Shown: positions 17,959-27,651, numbered from the stretch's first letter. The stretch: DNA of 64,000 bases from an uncultured Paracoccaceae bacterium (GCA_947503965.1 CANNFU010000010.1:62001-126000), one strand, 5' to 3'. Notes: generated by a model from the letters alone, not told the origin. Translations and numbers: made by a program.

Positions 17959-19986
17959 ATGGGCAACGTGCATATCCTTGACACGCTGAAGCCAACCAAA
18001 CCGGGTAACCGTATGGGCCCCGAAGAACAGCGCGCGGCGCTCAGGATGATGCTGCGCATCCGCCGCTTCGAGACCCGCGCCAAAGAGCTTTTTCAAAAAG
18101 GCGTGATCAAAGGGACCGCCCATTCCAGCGTCGGTCAGGAGGCGATTGCAGCGGGGGCCTGTGCTGCACTTTCGCCAGACGATTTCCTGCTGACCCATCA
18201 CCGTGGACATGGCCACACGATCGCCAAAGGGTCTGACCTGGGTCGTATGTTTGCCGAACTCATAGGCAAATCCGCGGGCTATTGCGCGGGGCTTGGCGGG
18301 TCGATGCATATCGCGGATTTCGATCTCAATATCCTCGGCGCCAACGGTATTGTCGGAGCGGGTATGGGCCTGGGCACGGGTGCGGCATTGGCGGAACAAT
18401 TGAACGGGACCGGCACTATCGGGATCACCTTTTTCGGGGATGGCGCAGCGAATGAAGGCATTTTTCACGAAGCGATGAACCTGGCGGCCGTCTGGAAGCT
18501 GCCGCTGATCTTCTTTTGTGAAAACAATCAATACGGCCTGACCACCGCGACCGAAGCTGTCACCGCAGGCCCCAGTATTGCCGCACGGGGGGATGCTTAT
18601 GGCGTGCCGAACGACCGAATAGACGGCAACGATGTGATCGCGGTGTTCGACGCGGTGGAACGGGCCGCATTGCGGGCGCGGGCGGGCGAAGGGCCGACCC
18701 TGATCGAAGCGCTGACCTATCGCTGGGACGACCATTCGATGCGCGCCAACCTGCCATCCTATCGCACAAGCGACGAAGAAGAGGCCTGGAAAACCCGCGA
18801 TCCGATCATTCGATTGCGCGACTGGCTGGTCCAGGCGGATGAGTTGGAGGCATCGACCTATGATGCCTTTGTCCAAGACGTCGAAACCGAGATCGAGGCA
18901 GCCATAGACTGGGCCACCGATCAAGGTGAGCCGGACATGGCGCTTGCCATGGTCAACGTGACACCACCGGCGCGCTTTGACACCCGCGAACCCGCGCCCG
19001 GCACGCGCCTTTTGACCTATCCGCAGGCTATTACCGAAGCTTTCGCGCTTGAGATGGAGGCGGACGAAGACGTCATCATCCTAGGCGAAGATGTGGGGGC
19101 GACCGGCGGCATCTTTGGCCTGACACCCGGCCTCTTTGACCGGTTCGGGGCCGAGCGGGTGCGCGACACGCCGATTTCCGAAGGTGTGATCTCGACCTGT
19201 GGCGTGGGCGCGGCGATGCGCGGAAAACGCGTGGTGGTCGAGGCGCAGCTTTGGGATTTCGTCACGCTGATGATGGACGCCATTGTCAATCAGGCGGCCA
19301 AGGCGCGTTTCATGCTGGGCGGCAAAGCCAAGGTGCCGATTGTCTTTCGGGGTCCGCAAGGGGCTGGCATCCGTCTTGCCGCGCAGCATTGCCAGTCGCT
19401 GGAGATGCTTTTTGCCAATGTCCCCGGCCTGCAGATCTATGCCCCTTCCTCCGCCTATGATGCCAAGGGCCTTATGGCGACAGCGATTGCCCAAGACGGA
19501 CCAGTCGTGTTTCTGGAGCACAAACTGCTCTACCTCGGCGCCGAACAGCCTGTTCCGGAAACCCGCTATCGCATCGCGCCGGGGCGCGCGCGCATTGTCC
19601 GTCCGGGCAGCGACTGCACCGTGATCGCCACGCTTGCCATGGTGGATCGCGCGCTGCAGGCGGCTGAGCGGCTTGAACGGGAGGGCATCAGCGTCGAGGT
19701 GATCGACCCCCGCACGATCAAACCGCTGGACACCGAAACTATCTGCGCCTCAGTCCGGAAAACCAATCGCGCGGTGGTCGTCCACGAAGCCCCGCTTTTC
19801 GGCGGGTTCGGCGGTGAGATTGCCGCCACCATCCAGGAACAGGCTTTTGATTGGCTGGATGCCCCCATCGCACGGATCGGCGCGCCCGAGATGCCGGTTC
19901 CCTATAACGACCGGCTGGAGCGGGAGTACATGCCCGATGCCCGCCGTATTGCCGAGGCCATCAAGGCCGTTTGCTACAGGAGGTGA
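17959..19986 (+). CDS. Fused E1 alpha-beta 2-oxoacid dehydrogenase
   Basis: 675 residues. Start at 17959, 5 bp after the DctM stop; an upstream in-frame ATG lies inside DctM. Residues 1-~330 are an E1-alpha domain with the ThDP motif from GDG (160-162) to NN (189-190). Residues ~350-675 are an E1-beta domain (GEDVGATGG, RVRDTPISEGVI, IDPRTIKPLD). It resembles acetoin- or acetophenone-type ThDP dehydrogenases with fused subunits. There is no E2 beside it, so it may use the split E2 encoded at 8688-9634. Confidence 0.9.
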   Translation: MGNVHILDTLKPTKPGNRMGPEEQRAALRMMLRIRRFETRAKELFQKGVIKGTAHSSVGQEAIAAGACAALSPDDFLLTHHRGHGHTIAKGSDLGRMFAELIGKSAGYCAGLGGSMHIADFDLNILGANGIVGAGMGLGTGAALAEQLNGTGTIGITFFGDGAANEGIFHEAMNLAAVWKLPLIFFCENNQYGLTTATEAVTAGPSIAARGDAYGVPNDRIDGNDVIAVFDAVERAALRARAGEGPTLIEALTYRWDDHSMRANLPSYRTSDEEEAWKTRDPIIRLRDWLVQADELEASTYDAFVQDVETEIEAAIDWATDQGEPDMALAMVNVTPPARFDTREPAPGTRLLTYPQAITEAFALEMEADEDVIILGEDVGATGGIFGLTPGLFDRFGAERVRDTPISEGVISTCGVGAAMRGKRVVVEAQLWDFVTLMMDAIVNQAAKARFMLGGKAKVPIVFRGPQGAGIRLAAQHCQSLEMLFANVPGLQIYAPSSAYDAKGLMATAIAQDGPVVFLEHKLLYLGAEQPVPETRYRIAPGRARIVRPGSDCTVIATLAMVDRALQAAERLEREGISVEVIDPRTIKPLDTETICASVRKTNRAVVVHEAPLFGGFGGEIAATIQEQAFDWLDAPIARIGAPEMPVPYNDRLEREYMPDARRIAEAIKAVCYRR

Positions 19987-19989
19987 CCC

Positions 19990-20394
19990 ATGACGACCCG
20001 CGAAGTCATCATTCCCAAGGGGATGGAGAACATCTACGACACCTACCACTACGCCCCTGCCATCCGGGTCGGGAACACGCTATATCTTTCGGGGCAAGTG
20101 GGCCGGGACGAGGCTCTTCAGTTCGTCCAGGGAACCGAGGCGCAATTCGTCCAGGCCTTCGAGAACGTCAAGAAGGTATTGGACGCCGCGGGCGCAGGCT
20201 TTGACGATGTCGTGGAACTTGAAACCTGGTTTTCCGACAGCATGGCCGACCTGAAAACGTTTCTTGAGGTCAAGGACCGCTATTTCACCAACCTCTATCC
20301 CACGTGGACGGGCTTTGCGGTCAAAGCCTTTTCGATGCCGGGCATCCTTGTGGAAATCAAATGCAAGGCCATTCTCGGCCTGAGGTCGACATGA
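19990..20394 (+). CDS. Rid-family (RidA-like) protein
   Basis: 134 residues, the standard length of the YjgF/YER057c/UK114 trimer. It has YAPAIRVGNTLYLSGQVGRD near the start and GILVEIKCKAIL at the end. The Arg needed for imine hydrolysis in true RidA seems to be replaced (AFSMPG where RidA has AR.P), so it is more likely a divergent Rid with another substrate. RBS AGGAGG at the end of the E1 gene; ATGA overlap with the aldolase. Confidence 0.85.
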   Translation: MTTREVIIPKGMENIYDTYHYAPAIRVGNTLYLSGQVGRDEALQFVQGTEAQFVQAFENVKKVLDAAGAGFDDVVELETWFSDSMADLKTFLEVKDRYFTNLYPTWTGFAVKAFSMPGILVEIKCKAILGLRST

Positions 20395-21170
20395 CCAGGG
20401 ATCTCAAGGCGCTTCTGGCCCGCGACGACAGCGCCCTTGGCACCTGGACCCAGATCGCAGCACCGGAACTAATCGATCTCATCGCATTGAACGGGTTTCA
20501 TTTCACCATCATCGACTGCCAGCATGGCCCCTTCGGCATCGAAACAGCCGAAAACCTGGCCCGCGCCGCGGACGCAAACGATATCGCCGTTGCGCTGCGC
20601 GTGTCGCGAAATGATCCGGTCGAGATCATGAAGGCACTCGATGTCGGCATCCGCCATGTTGTTGTCCCGAACATCGAAACAGCAGACGAAGTGCAGTCCG
20701 CCGTCGCGGCCACCCGGTTCGGGCCACATGGTCTGCGCGGGGCCTGCCCCTGCTGCCGCTCGGGTGGTCATTTCATCCGCAAATGGCCCGACTATGCTGA
20801 AGCGGAAGAGGCCCGCACCGGCGCAATTGCCCTCGTGGAAACCAAGGCAGGTCGCCACAATATCGATGCGATCTGCGCCACGGAAGGCTTGTCGGCGCTG
20901 ATGATCGGGCCCTTCGATCTGTCGGTCTCCATGGGGTTGAACGGCAACTGGCGGGAACCGGACGTGCAGCGCGCCCTGACGGACATGGTGCAGGCCGGAA
21001 CGTCAGCGGGCCTGCCCGTGATCATGCCGGTCTTTGCACCCGAACCCGCCGAATGTCGCGATCTCATCGACCGTTGGCGCGGTGAAGGTGTGACAACCTT
21101 CGTGATCGGCTCGGACAAGATCATCATCGCCGAAGCCTTCCGGTCTTGGACCTCCGCGCTGGCCCCGTAG
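20391..21170 (+). CDS. HpcH/HpaI-family aldolase
   Basis: 259 residues from the ATG at 20391, which overlaps the Rid stop. It has TIIDCQHGPFG after the second strand, IALVETKAGRHNIDAI (metal-binding Glu) and LMIGPFDLSVSMG (metal-binding Asp). These are class II aldolase features of the HpcH/GarL/citrate-lyase-beta superfamily. It would cleave a 2-keto-4-hydroxy acid to pyruvate and an aldehyde, a plausible step after the dehydrogenase and BKACE reactions. It is the last gene of the operon. Confidence 0.88.
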   Translation: MTRDLKALLARDDSALGTWTQIAAPELIDLIALNGFHFTIIDCQHGPFGIETAENLARAADANDIAVALRVSRNDPVEIMKALDVGIRHVVVPNIETADEVQSAVAATRFGPHGLRGACPCCRSGGHFIRKWPDYAEAEEARTGAIALVETKAGRHNIDAICATEGLSALMIGPFDLSVSMGLNGNWREPDVQRALTDMVQAGTSAGLPVIMPVFAPEPAECRDLIDRWRGEGVTTFVIGSDKIIIAEAFRSWTSALAP

Positions 21171-21287
21171 ACGATCACAATACTTAGTTCCAAGCCCATT
21201 CAGATCACCGAACCCGTTCGTGCCGGACTAAGATGCCAGACGCCTTGACGATCGAGCAAGAGATCGCGCTGGGGTGCGCGCAACCCT

Positions 21288-22226
21288 TCAGCGGCTCATC
21301 TGCCGATATCGCGACGGCGTCACGCCAAAGCGGCGCTTGAAAATCGCGGAAAAGTGGCTGTGATCCGAAAAACCGCATTTCAGCGCAATCTGCGTAATCG
21401 ACGGACTGTTCTCCCGAAGTTGATCCGCGGCATGGCTCAAGCGGCGCTCGGTCACTTCCGCCATCGGAGTTCTTTGAAACGACGATTTGAACACGCGTAG
21501 AAAATGGTACTTGCTCAGGCCCGCGACTTCGGCAAGTTGCGCCAGATCGATATCGTTGAAAAACTCTTCTTGCAGGTACGCTTCCAGCCTGGCGTGTTGC
21601 CACGGTGTAAGCGACTGGCGGTGACGTTGGTCCGTACGCGCATCGAAGGCGCGCAAAATTTCCATGACCATGCCTTGACATGAGGTATCGATGCGAAGGC
21701 CGCGCAACCGGTCGTTTCCGGCATGGGCAGCAATCAAGTCCGCGGCGTGTTTTGCCACCGGATGACCACTGTTGGTGCCGTGCATGTAAGTCGCCTTTTC
21801 CGGAATGATTCCGCCCAGGTCATAGGCATCACATGCATCCCGCAAGAGGTTGATCGGGATGTAGACATGCAGCAGGGAAAACGCCCCTTTCGTGACGGCG
21901 TCGGGCGTACTGCCCGATGACACCAGCATCCACGATCCGCGCTTCATTTCGCCAGAATACTGTCTGCGCCCTTCCAGGCTGACATCGGCGTGGGCGATGT
22001 CGCTGGCGTTTAGCGACAGGATCAGATGCGTATCACTCAGGTTGCAAGGCAGATGGTGGGCTGCCTCGCAGCGCTTGTCCCAAAACGTGCCGGTGATCCC
22101 ATTGGCCGCATCAAAGTCCCATGCGGTTGATAGGTTCCATCCCTCTTTCATGATGGCGACAGCGGTGCTGGCGTCGGGGGATACCGGGTCAGTGATCATA
22201 GTCAGTTTGTAGCAATTTCGCGGCAT
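21288..22226 (-). CDS. AraC-family regulator (cupin-divergent)
   Basis: 312 residues. The two-helix-turn-helix AraC domain fills the last ~100 residues (FNDIDLAQLAEVAGLSKYHF and ITQIALKCGFSDHSHFSAIF). The N-terminal ~200 residues are a sensor region of unknown ligand. TAGGAAA lies just upstream of the ATG. It is divergent from the cupin gene and may also act on the operon ending at 21170. Confidence 0.88.
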   Translation of the reverse strand: MPRNCYKLTMITDPVSPDASTAVAIMKEGWNLSTAWDFDAANGITGTFWDKRCEAAHHLPCNLSDTHLILSLNASDIAHADVSLEGRRQYSGEMKRGSWMLVSSGSTPDAVTKGAFSLLHVYIPINLLRDACDAYDLGGIIPEKATYMHGTNSGHPVAKHAADLIAAHAGNDRLRGLRIDTSCQGMVMEILRAFDARTDQRHRQSLTPWQHARLEAYLQEEFFNDIDLAQLAEVAGLSKYHFLRVFKSSFQRTPMAEVTERRLSHAADQLRENSPSITQIALKCGFSDHSHFSAIFKRRFGVTPSRYRQMSR

Positions 22227-22297
22227 TTGCGCAATTTCCTACAAGCGTCAGTGTAGCTGCGTCCCTATTAAGCCGCGATGATTAGGGAGGAACGACC

Positions 22298-22777
22298 ATG
22301 AACAAACAAACAACCGACACGACCGGCGCGAGTGCGATTCTGCTGACCAAACATGATAAGCCCGCCTTTTTGAACCCCGAAACCCTGCCGTGGACGCCTT
22401 GGGTCATGCCGGGCACGCATTACCGTCTGATGGACGTCGATGTCCGCTCGGGCGGATTCACCCTCTTTCTCAAGGTCGATCCGGGTGCCGAAGCGCCGCC
22501 ACACGGGCATATCGGCGCGGTCGAGGGGGTCATTCTGGAAGGTGGCTTTGCCTACGATGACGACGCGGGCAGCAAGGGGGACTACATCTGCGAACAGGCC
22601 GCTGCGATCCACCAGCCCGTGTCGCCCGATGGCTGCGTGATGTTCGCGATCGTCCACGGACCGCTCGTCGGGTACAATGAGGACGGCACAATCGCGGGGA
22701 TCATCGACGCCAAAGCGATGTATGAAATGGCCACAGCCGCTGGTGTGGCCGATCACATCAGCGCGGATTTTCGCTGA
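22298..22777 (+). CDS. Cupin protein, 2,4'-dihydroxyacetophenone-dioxygenase-like
   Basis: 159 residues, a single cupin. Motif 1 is around APPHGHIGAVEGVILEGG, with two His and a Glu as likely metal ligands. The overall form (PWTPWVMPGTHYRLMDVD, then a C-terminal QPVSPDGCVMFAIVHGP) resembles 2,4'-dihydroxyacetophenone dioxygenases and ChrR-type cupins. A ring- or ketone-cleaving role would fit beside acetophenone-type ThDP enzymes, but this is inference. RBS AGGGAGGA. Confidence 0.65.
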   Translation: MNKQTTDTTGASAILLTKHDKPAFLNPETLPWTPWVMPGTHYRLMDVDVRSGGFTLFLKVDPGAEAPPHGHIGAVEGVILEGGFAYDDDAGSKGDYICEQAAAIHQPVSPDGCVMFAIVHGPLVGYNEDGTIAGIIDAKAMYEMATAAGVADHISADFR

Positions 22778-22804
22778 AGCTCCCCCGCATCGCTCGTGTC
22801 ACTG

Positions 22805-24246
22805 GGGAGTGGAAAGAATGTGGGGATACCAGAAGTTTCTGATCTAAAGTCTCGCTGTTTCTGCAGGAGGGATGGAGATGAAATGCAGGATCAAGTTGGA
22901 GACGGGATTTGGGTGGGGCGATACGAGATCACATGAGATTTGTATGCTGGAACGCCGCACGATAGATGCGTCGAGCGAAGACCTTGGGCTGTGTCTGGCC
23001 GATGCAAAATCACTGCTGAAGGAAATTCAGCGTGCGCTGCTTCAGGATCAGGTCGAAGAGATCGGCGAGATCGCCCGCGTCTGTCGTTTTTGCGGAACAT
23101 ATCTGACGGTTCACGATCGCCGCCAACGCCGCATTGACACGCTGTTCGGTCGGGTAACCGTCGAGGTACCGCGGGTTCGGATGTGCATGTGCGGGCTCCC
23201 TGGATTTCCTACGCTGAAAGTCGCGCGTTCTCCTTTGACCCGTCTCTTGCCGGACCATGCCACGCCAGAGCTTCGGCGATTGTAGGCGGAATTGGGAGCG
23301 CGCCATAGCTTTCGGGAAGCTGCGCGGCTTCTTAATGAACTGACACCTTGCGCCAGGCAGAACCACGTGACGATCCGCAATCGACTTGCAACCATCGCTG
23401 AGGACCTTGCCGACAGCGAACTTTCTGTGACCACAGAAGCCGACCAACGCTCAAATCCTTCCGATGTTACAGTGTTTTTGGACAGCGCCTATGTTCGATC
23501 AAGACCGGAATATCAACGCCGAAACTTTGAGATTATCGTTGGTTCCATCGAGAGTGAGCGGCGCGAGAAACGCAGATTTGGTTTGAGCGTGATCGGTGCG
23601 AACAATCCACGCGCGTATCTGCGAAGAAATCTGGAAACTGCCGGATGGCGTGATGGCAGTGCTGTTACCGTCCTGTCCGATGGTGACCCTGCATTGCCGC
23701 GGTTGGTGAGGGATGCCACAGGTGCAGATGTCAGGCACATCCTGGACTGGTGGCATATTTCCATTCGCATCCGACATGTGGAAACGACATTCCAAACCCT
23801 GTTTTCTTTGCTGGACGACCCAGTGCGTCTGGTGGTCGAGACACTGGTGCAAAACTTGCGCTGGCGCATATGGCATGGCCAAACAGCGCGGGCGCTTGAT
23901 GCCATTGAGGTGCTCTTCAGATTTGGCATGCGCGTGCGACGTCAAACTGTTGGTAGAACGAACGACGCAGCGTTTTCGGCAGTTGCACGAACAATGGAGC
24001 TGCAGACCTATCTGGAATACAATCGTGCGGCGCTCGTCGACTATGATCTACGACGTCGAAGTGGAAAGGCGGTTTCTACATCGCGTGCAGAAGGTCTAGT
24101 GAATGACATAGCCAACGCTCGCATGGGCATGCGTTGGTCCCCGAAAGGCGCGCATCGAGTGGCAACTGTCAGAGCCGCGGTCCTGGATGGAAGGCTTGGC
24201 AAAGGACAGCTTCGCGCGGCTTGATCCCCACATTCTTTCCACTCCC
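22805..24246 (+). mobile_element. ISKra4-family insertion sequence with 22-bp perfect ends
   Basis: 1442 bp. The ends 22805-22826 and 24225-24246 are perfect inverted repeats of 22 bp (left end starts GGGAGTGGAAAG). They enclose one broken transposase frame. No target duplication is visible: the left flank ends CACTG and the right flank starts TTTGA. It lies between the cupin stop and the flavin monooxygenase stop and interrupts no recognisable gene. Confidence 0.9.
22872..24224 (+). pseudogene. ISKra4-like transposase split by an in-frame TAG
   Basis: The frame runs 22872-24224 without a frameshift, but TAG at 23283-23285 stops it after PDHATPELRRL; the text resumes AELGARHSFREAARLL in the same frame. 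CAG (Gln) to TAG is the simplest cause. The protein has an N-terminal zinc-binding segment (CRFCGTYL, then CMCGLPGF) and the catalytic core with VFLDSAYVRS and HILDWWHISIRI. A functional transposase would be about 450 residues. It is inactive unless the stop is read through or the second half starts internally. Confidence 0.85.
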
Positions 24247-24269
24247 TTTGAAATGCACAGGTTGCGATC

Positions 24270-26123
24270 TCAGTAGAGTACGCCAAAAAAGAACTCATGG
24301 ATCCTGTCTGGCGCGTTTATCGGAGCGACCAGAGACACGAATTGATCTGGCCGCACCACGATAACTGCACCGTTGCCATGATCGATGCCACGTAGGTCAA
24401 AAATGTCCTCACCGTTTAGTGCCGGGCAAAAGACTTTTTCATAGTCAGTGAGGCCCAGGCGACCTTTTCGGGGGCGTAAGAGTTCTGGCAATTCCGCAAC
24501 ATCCATATCTTGATGCGGGCGCTGAAAAACGGCTCGAACGTCAATGACAGAGTCAATGTTCTCATCATCCGGGGTTACCCGCCTGATCAGACTGGCAAGC
24601 TCCCGACACAGGGCGCCAATGGGACCGTCAGATTTTCCGTCATCGGATCGTGGCGCAAACGCTATGATCCGCCACCGCCCATCCGCCTTGAGCGTGTGTC
24701 CCAATTCCAGCGGCTTGGCGTCGGCAAGCCGGACCACAGGGGCAGAATGGAAACGTTTGCCAACCGGATACCCCGATGCAAGCGACTGATGATGGTCGTC
24801 GCCCACGATCAGAGATGGATCATAGCGTGTCTCGACACCCGCAGTGTAGCGTCCGTGTTTCTTGAAATAGGCCTGAAATTTCGCAGCGTCATCTTCGGTC
24901 TTGGGCTTTTCGCTAAACAGGCGTGCCATATCACGGTCGAAGTCGATCAGCTCCTGCGCCTTGGCTTGGCGCTCTGCTGAATAGGTATCGAGCAGACCTG
25001 ATGGTGACTGGCCACGCAGGACAGCGGCTAGCTTCCAACCCAAATTGAACGCGTCCGCTATGGATACATTCATGCCCTGGCCCGCCTTCGGGCTATGAGT
25101 GTGGCAAGCGTCGCCCGCGATGAATATCCTTGGCGTTTTCGCCCCACGCTCTGCTTCAGCCACATCGTCAAACCCGTCACATACACGTTGCCCGATCTCA
25201 TATGCCGACCACCAAGCAACCTCGGCGACGTCAAAGTCGTAAGGGGCCAAGATCCTACGCGCAGTGTCCACCAATTGGCCTGATGTGACGCCGCGATCAG
25301 CGGCCCGCTCGCCGGGCTTCAATGCGTCAAGTTCGATATAGAGACGCACCATATACCCGCCTTCGCGAGGAATAATCAGGATACTTCCCTGATTGGTGGA
25401 CTGTATTGCGCATTTCAGACGAATGTCCGGGAAACTGGTTCTTGGCAGAACATCCATGACCCCCCAGAGCTGACGCGCCGATGAACCCTTCAGTACGTGA
25501 CCGATCTCGGAGCGGACCTTGCTTCGTGCGCCGTCACATCCTACTAAATATTTTGCGCGAATGGTCTCGGCTTCGCCATCCCGATCGAGGCAGGCAAATG
25601 TTGCCTCAATTGGAAAGGCCTGTTCGTCAAAGCGAGCCAGAGACACTAGCTCGCGATTGTAGTCCGGCACAAGGCGGCTGGCGGATTTGGCCATGACATC
25701 CAGATAGAAATCGTGGATACGGGCCTGGCTTAAAATGATGTGCGGCATTTCAGAGAGGCCATCTTCGACATCCTGAATACGGTCTGCCCGGACGAGCGGC
25801 CCTTTGCCAGGCCCCGGACGCCAGAAGGTGACCTCGTTCACCTGATAGCCCTCTTTGATCACACGGTGCGCAAAATCAAAGGCCTCAAACATCTCAACCG
25901 AGCGGCACGCGATGCCATCGGCTTGTCCAAATTCCAGTGGTCCGGACTTGCGTTCCACTATGCGTATTGAGAGGTGGCCAAAGGCGCTAAGTTGCGTGGC
26001 CAATGTCAGTCCTGCTGGCCCGCAGCCGACAATCAGGACGTCGACCCGGTCACCAGTCGCGCGATCATTAGCGACTGCGACTGATGGATCACCTGCACGA
26101 AACCCCTCCAGGTGGTACTGCAT
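24270..26123 (-). CDS. FAD-dependent aromatic monooxygenase (phenol/3-hydroxybenzoate type)
   Basis: 617 residues from the ATG at 26123 (AAGGGAG upstream); the open frame extends to 26315 without a better start. FAD-binding GCGPAG is at residues 33-38 after VDVLIV, and a second FAD motif IAGDACHTHSPKAGQGMN follows. The last ~150 residues form the thioredoxin-like domain of the phenol hydroxylase/MobA class, ending near VVVRPDQFVSLV. It would hydroxylate a phenolic ring using NADPH and O2. The ISKra4 lies 24 bp after its stop. No ring-cleavage gene is adjacent. Confidence 0.88.
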   Translation of the reverse strand: MQYHLEGFRAGDPSVAVANDRATGDRVDVLIVGCGPAGLTLATQLSAFGHLSIRIVERKSGPLEFGQADGIACRSVEMFEAFDFAHRVIKEGYQVNEVTFWRPGPGKGPLVRADRIQDVEDGLSEMPHIILSQARIHDFYLDVMAKSASRLVPDYNRELVSLARFDEQAFPIEATFACLDRDGEAETIRAKYLVGCDGARSKVRSEIGHVLKGSSARQLWGVMDVLPRTSFPDIRLKCAIQSTNQGSILIIPREGGYMVRLYIELDALKPGERAADRGVTSGQLVDTARRILAPYDFDVAEVAWWSAYEIGQRVCDGFDDVAEAERGAKTPRIFIAGDACHTHSPKAGQGMNVSIADAFNLGWKLAAVLRGQSPSGLLDTYSAERQAKAQELIDFDRDMARLFSEKPKTEDDAAKFQAYFKKHGRYTAGVETRYDPSLIVGDDHHQSLASGYPVGKRFHSAPVVRLADAKPLELGHTLKADGRWRIIAFAPRSDDGKSDGPIGALCRELASLIRRVTPDDENIDSVIDVRAVFQRPHQDMDVAELPELLRPRKGRLGLTDYEKVFCPALNGEDIFDLRGIDHGNGAVIVVRPDQFVSLVAPINAPDRIHEFFFGVLY

Positions 26124-26491
26124 GTTGGCTCCCTTCGTTCGGTCCTGGCGTTTCAATCCTTGTCGGACTTGGCCGTCAAAGGCCATTTTCACAGCACAGG
26201 CAGCATTGCGCGTTTTTTGAACGTCGGTCAAACGCGCAGCATGACGAGCAAAAGCTCTGGCTTCAGATAAGAAGAGCTTTTGAAGCAGTCGCACACAGTT
26301 GGCTACAATGTTCAAGGTCGGCCGATTGTGTTCTCTAATCTGGCAATACGCGTTCCTTGAGCTTCCTTCTTATCTTGTCTGAGGTTGCCTTTGTTCTCTT
26401 CGAACTCTGTGGTTCATGATGGGGTTGGCTGGGTGTGTGTGTCGGCAAGGTGGAAACCGCAATCGGATCAAAGCAATTGCTGCAGAATCGT
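26124..26491. other. Upstream region of the monooxygenase, no gene seen
   Basis: This stretch holds the monooxygenase promoter region, with the hairpin repeat described above. Beyond about 26320 it is AT-richer DNA (including a short TG-repeat near 26430) leading to the end of a truncated IS. No frame with a ribosome site or domain was found. Confidence 0.45.
26250..26281. promoter_or_regulatory. Hairpin-forming repeat upstream of the flavin monooxygenase
   Basis: AAAAGCTCT (26250-26258) and AGAGCTTTT (26273-26281) are perfect 9-bp arms with a 14-nt loop, about 130-160 bp upstream of the ATG at 26123. It could be an operator or a leader hairpin. No regulator gene is adjacent. Confidence 0.3.
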
Positions 26492-26921
26492 GGGACCGTT
26501 CAAACCTCTGGGGTGAATCCGATTAGGTGATGTAATCTCCTTGTCCATAGATGGTTTTTTTGGAGGTGAGAATGCATTGGGCATCATTTTGGAAGCGGTT
26601 GACCCGGCAGGAGACGAGTACAGCAGAGAGTTTTTGATCGACAAGGATCTCGACGGTCTGGCGGACGGGAATGTGGGCTGCTCAATCGATGATGGCAAAG
26701 CGATCACGAAACAAATTCAGAAGATCGTTGTCGAACGCGAGCTGGATTTGTGGATCCGGTATCGCCGCGCGTGTCCAAGTTGCGAAGGCCTGTTGCCCAT
26801 CAAGGATTACCAATCACGAAAACTGCTCACCGTGCATGGAAAAGTGTCGGTGAAGTTTCCCCGGCTCGTCGTTTGCCGGAAATGCCACCCAGCGATGTGC
26901 ATGGCGTTTTCTCCGGTTGCC
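26492..26921 (+). mobile_element. Truncated ISKra4-family element, left part only
   Basis: The outer end GGGACCGTTCAAACC (from 26492) and the following ~80 bp match the end of the ISKra4 copy at 58801-60335. The transposase start ATGCATTGG (26572) is followed by a one-base deletion relative to that copy, so the frame shifts, then LEAVDPAGDEY through CRKCHPAMCMAFSP aligns well. Similarity stops near 26920 and there is no other end. The reading frame carries on to a stop at 26945 through unrelated sequence. Confidence 0.8.
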
Positions 26922-27003
26922 AAATGGCCAGTGAGCGGGACTTAAGCGGACGTTGCCTTGACTAAGCGTCTTATGCTATTAATGCGACCAATTTACTCTG
27001 AAG

Positions 27004-27651
27004 GTGCTGTCGGTTTTGCCACTCAAACCAGACCAGAAGATCATCGTAAAGACGACGCGGGAAGTTCTCCGTCCTGCGGGTTTAAGTCAAAAAGGAGCGT
27101 CTAGATTTTGGTACCTCGACTGCGGCTGGTATGCGTGCTTCGCCGAATTTCAACCATACACTGGTCGCCAAGGTACAACCCTCAACTATGGACTAAGCTG
27201 GCTGTGGTACCCAAGAGAACATTGGACTTTGGACGTATTCAACCGAGTTGGTGATTTCTTTGAATATAGAGATGATGAAAGCTTTCGCCCTGCCGTCTTG
27301 TCTCTTTCAAATCATGTCGTTGAGTACTGTTTTCAAACACTTGCCGCAATCACCAACCCAGCAGATGCTTACGCCCTTGTCGAAAATCATCAGAAGAAGA
27401 CAGACTGGCACGCCTTTCATTTGGCTGTTCTTGCAGGATTGGCCGGGTGGACCGATACGGCCCGCGCGCATTTTGACAGAGCTTATTCGCCCGAAACCAA
27501 AATTGCATGGCAAGAAGAGCGAAATAAAGTCATCGAAGCACTGAAAAGTCAGCTAACTGACCGCCAAGCTTTTGAGCGCTGCATAATCGACCGTATCATC
27601 GAAGCGCGAGCACTACTTAAGTTACCAGCCATTCAACCCAGCTTTGCCTGA
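27004..27651 (+). CDS. DUF4304-like protein of unknown function
   Basis: 215 residues, apparent GTG start. The N-terminal half (LRPAGLSQKGASRFWYLDCG, then LNYGLSWLWYPREHW) resembles DUF4304-type proteins often found near IS elements and toxin-antitoxin or defence islands. The C-terminal half is helical with HFDRAYSPETKIAWQEERN. Its base composition looks lower in GC than its neighbours, which suggests recent arrival. It is isolated between two IS scars and has no clear partner. Confidence 0.5.
   Translation: MLSVLPLKPDQKIIVKTTREVLRPAGLSQKGASRFWYLDCGWYACFAEFQPYTGRQGTTLNYGLSWLWYPREHWTLDVFNRVGDFFEYRDDESFRPAVLSLSNHVVEYCFQTLAAITNPADAYALVENHQKKTDWHAFHLAVLAGLAGWTDTARAHFDRAYSPETKIAWQEERNKVIEALKSQLTDRQAFERCIIDRIIEARALLKLPAIQPSFA

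Noticed and set aside
22805..24246. Target-site duplication for the first ISKra4
   Set aside because: The flanks CACTG and TTTGA do not match.
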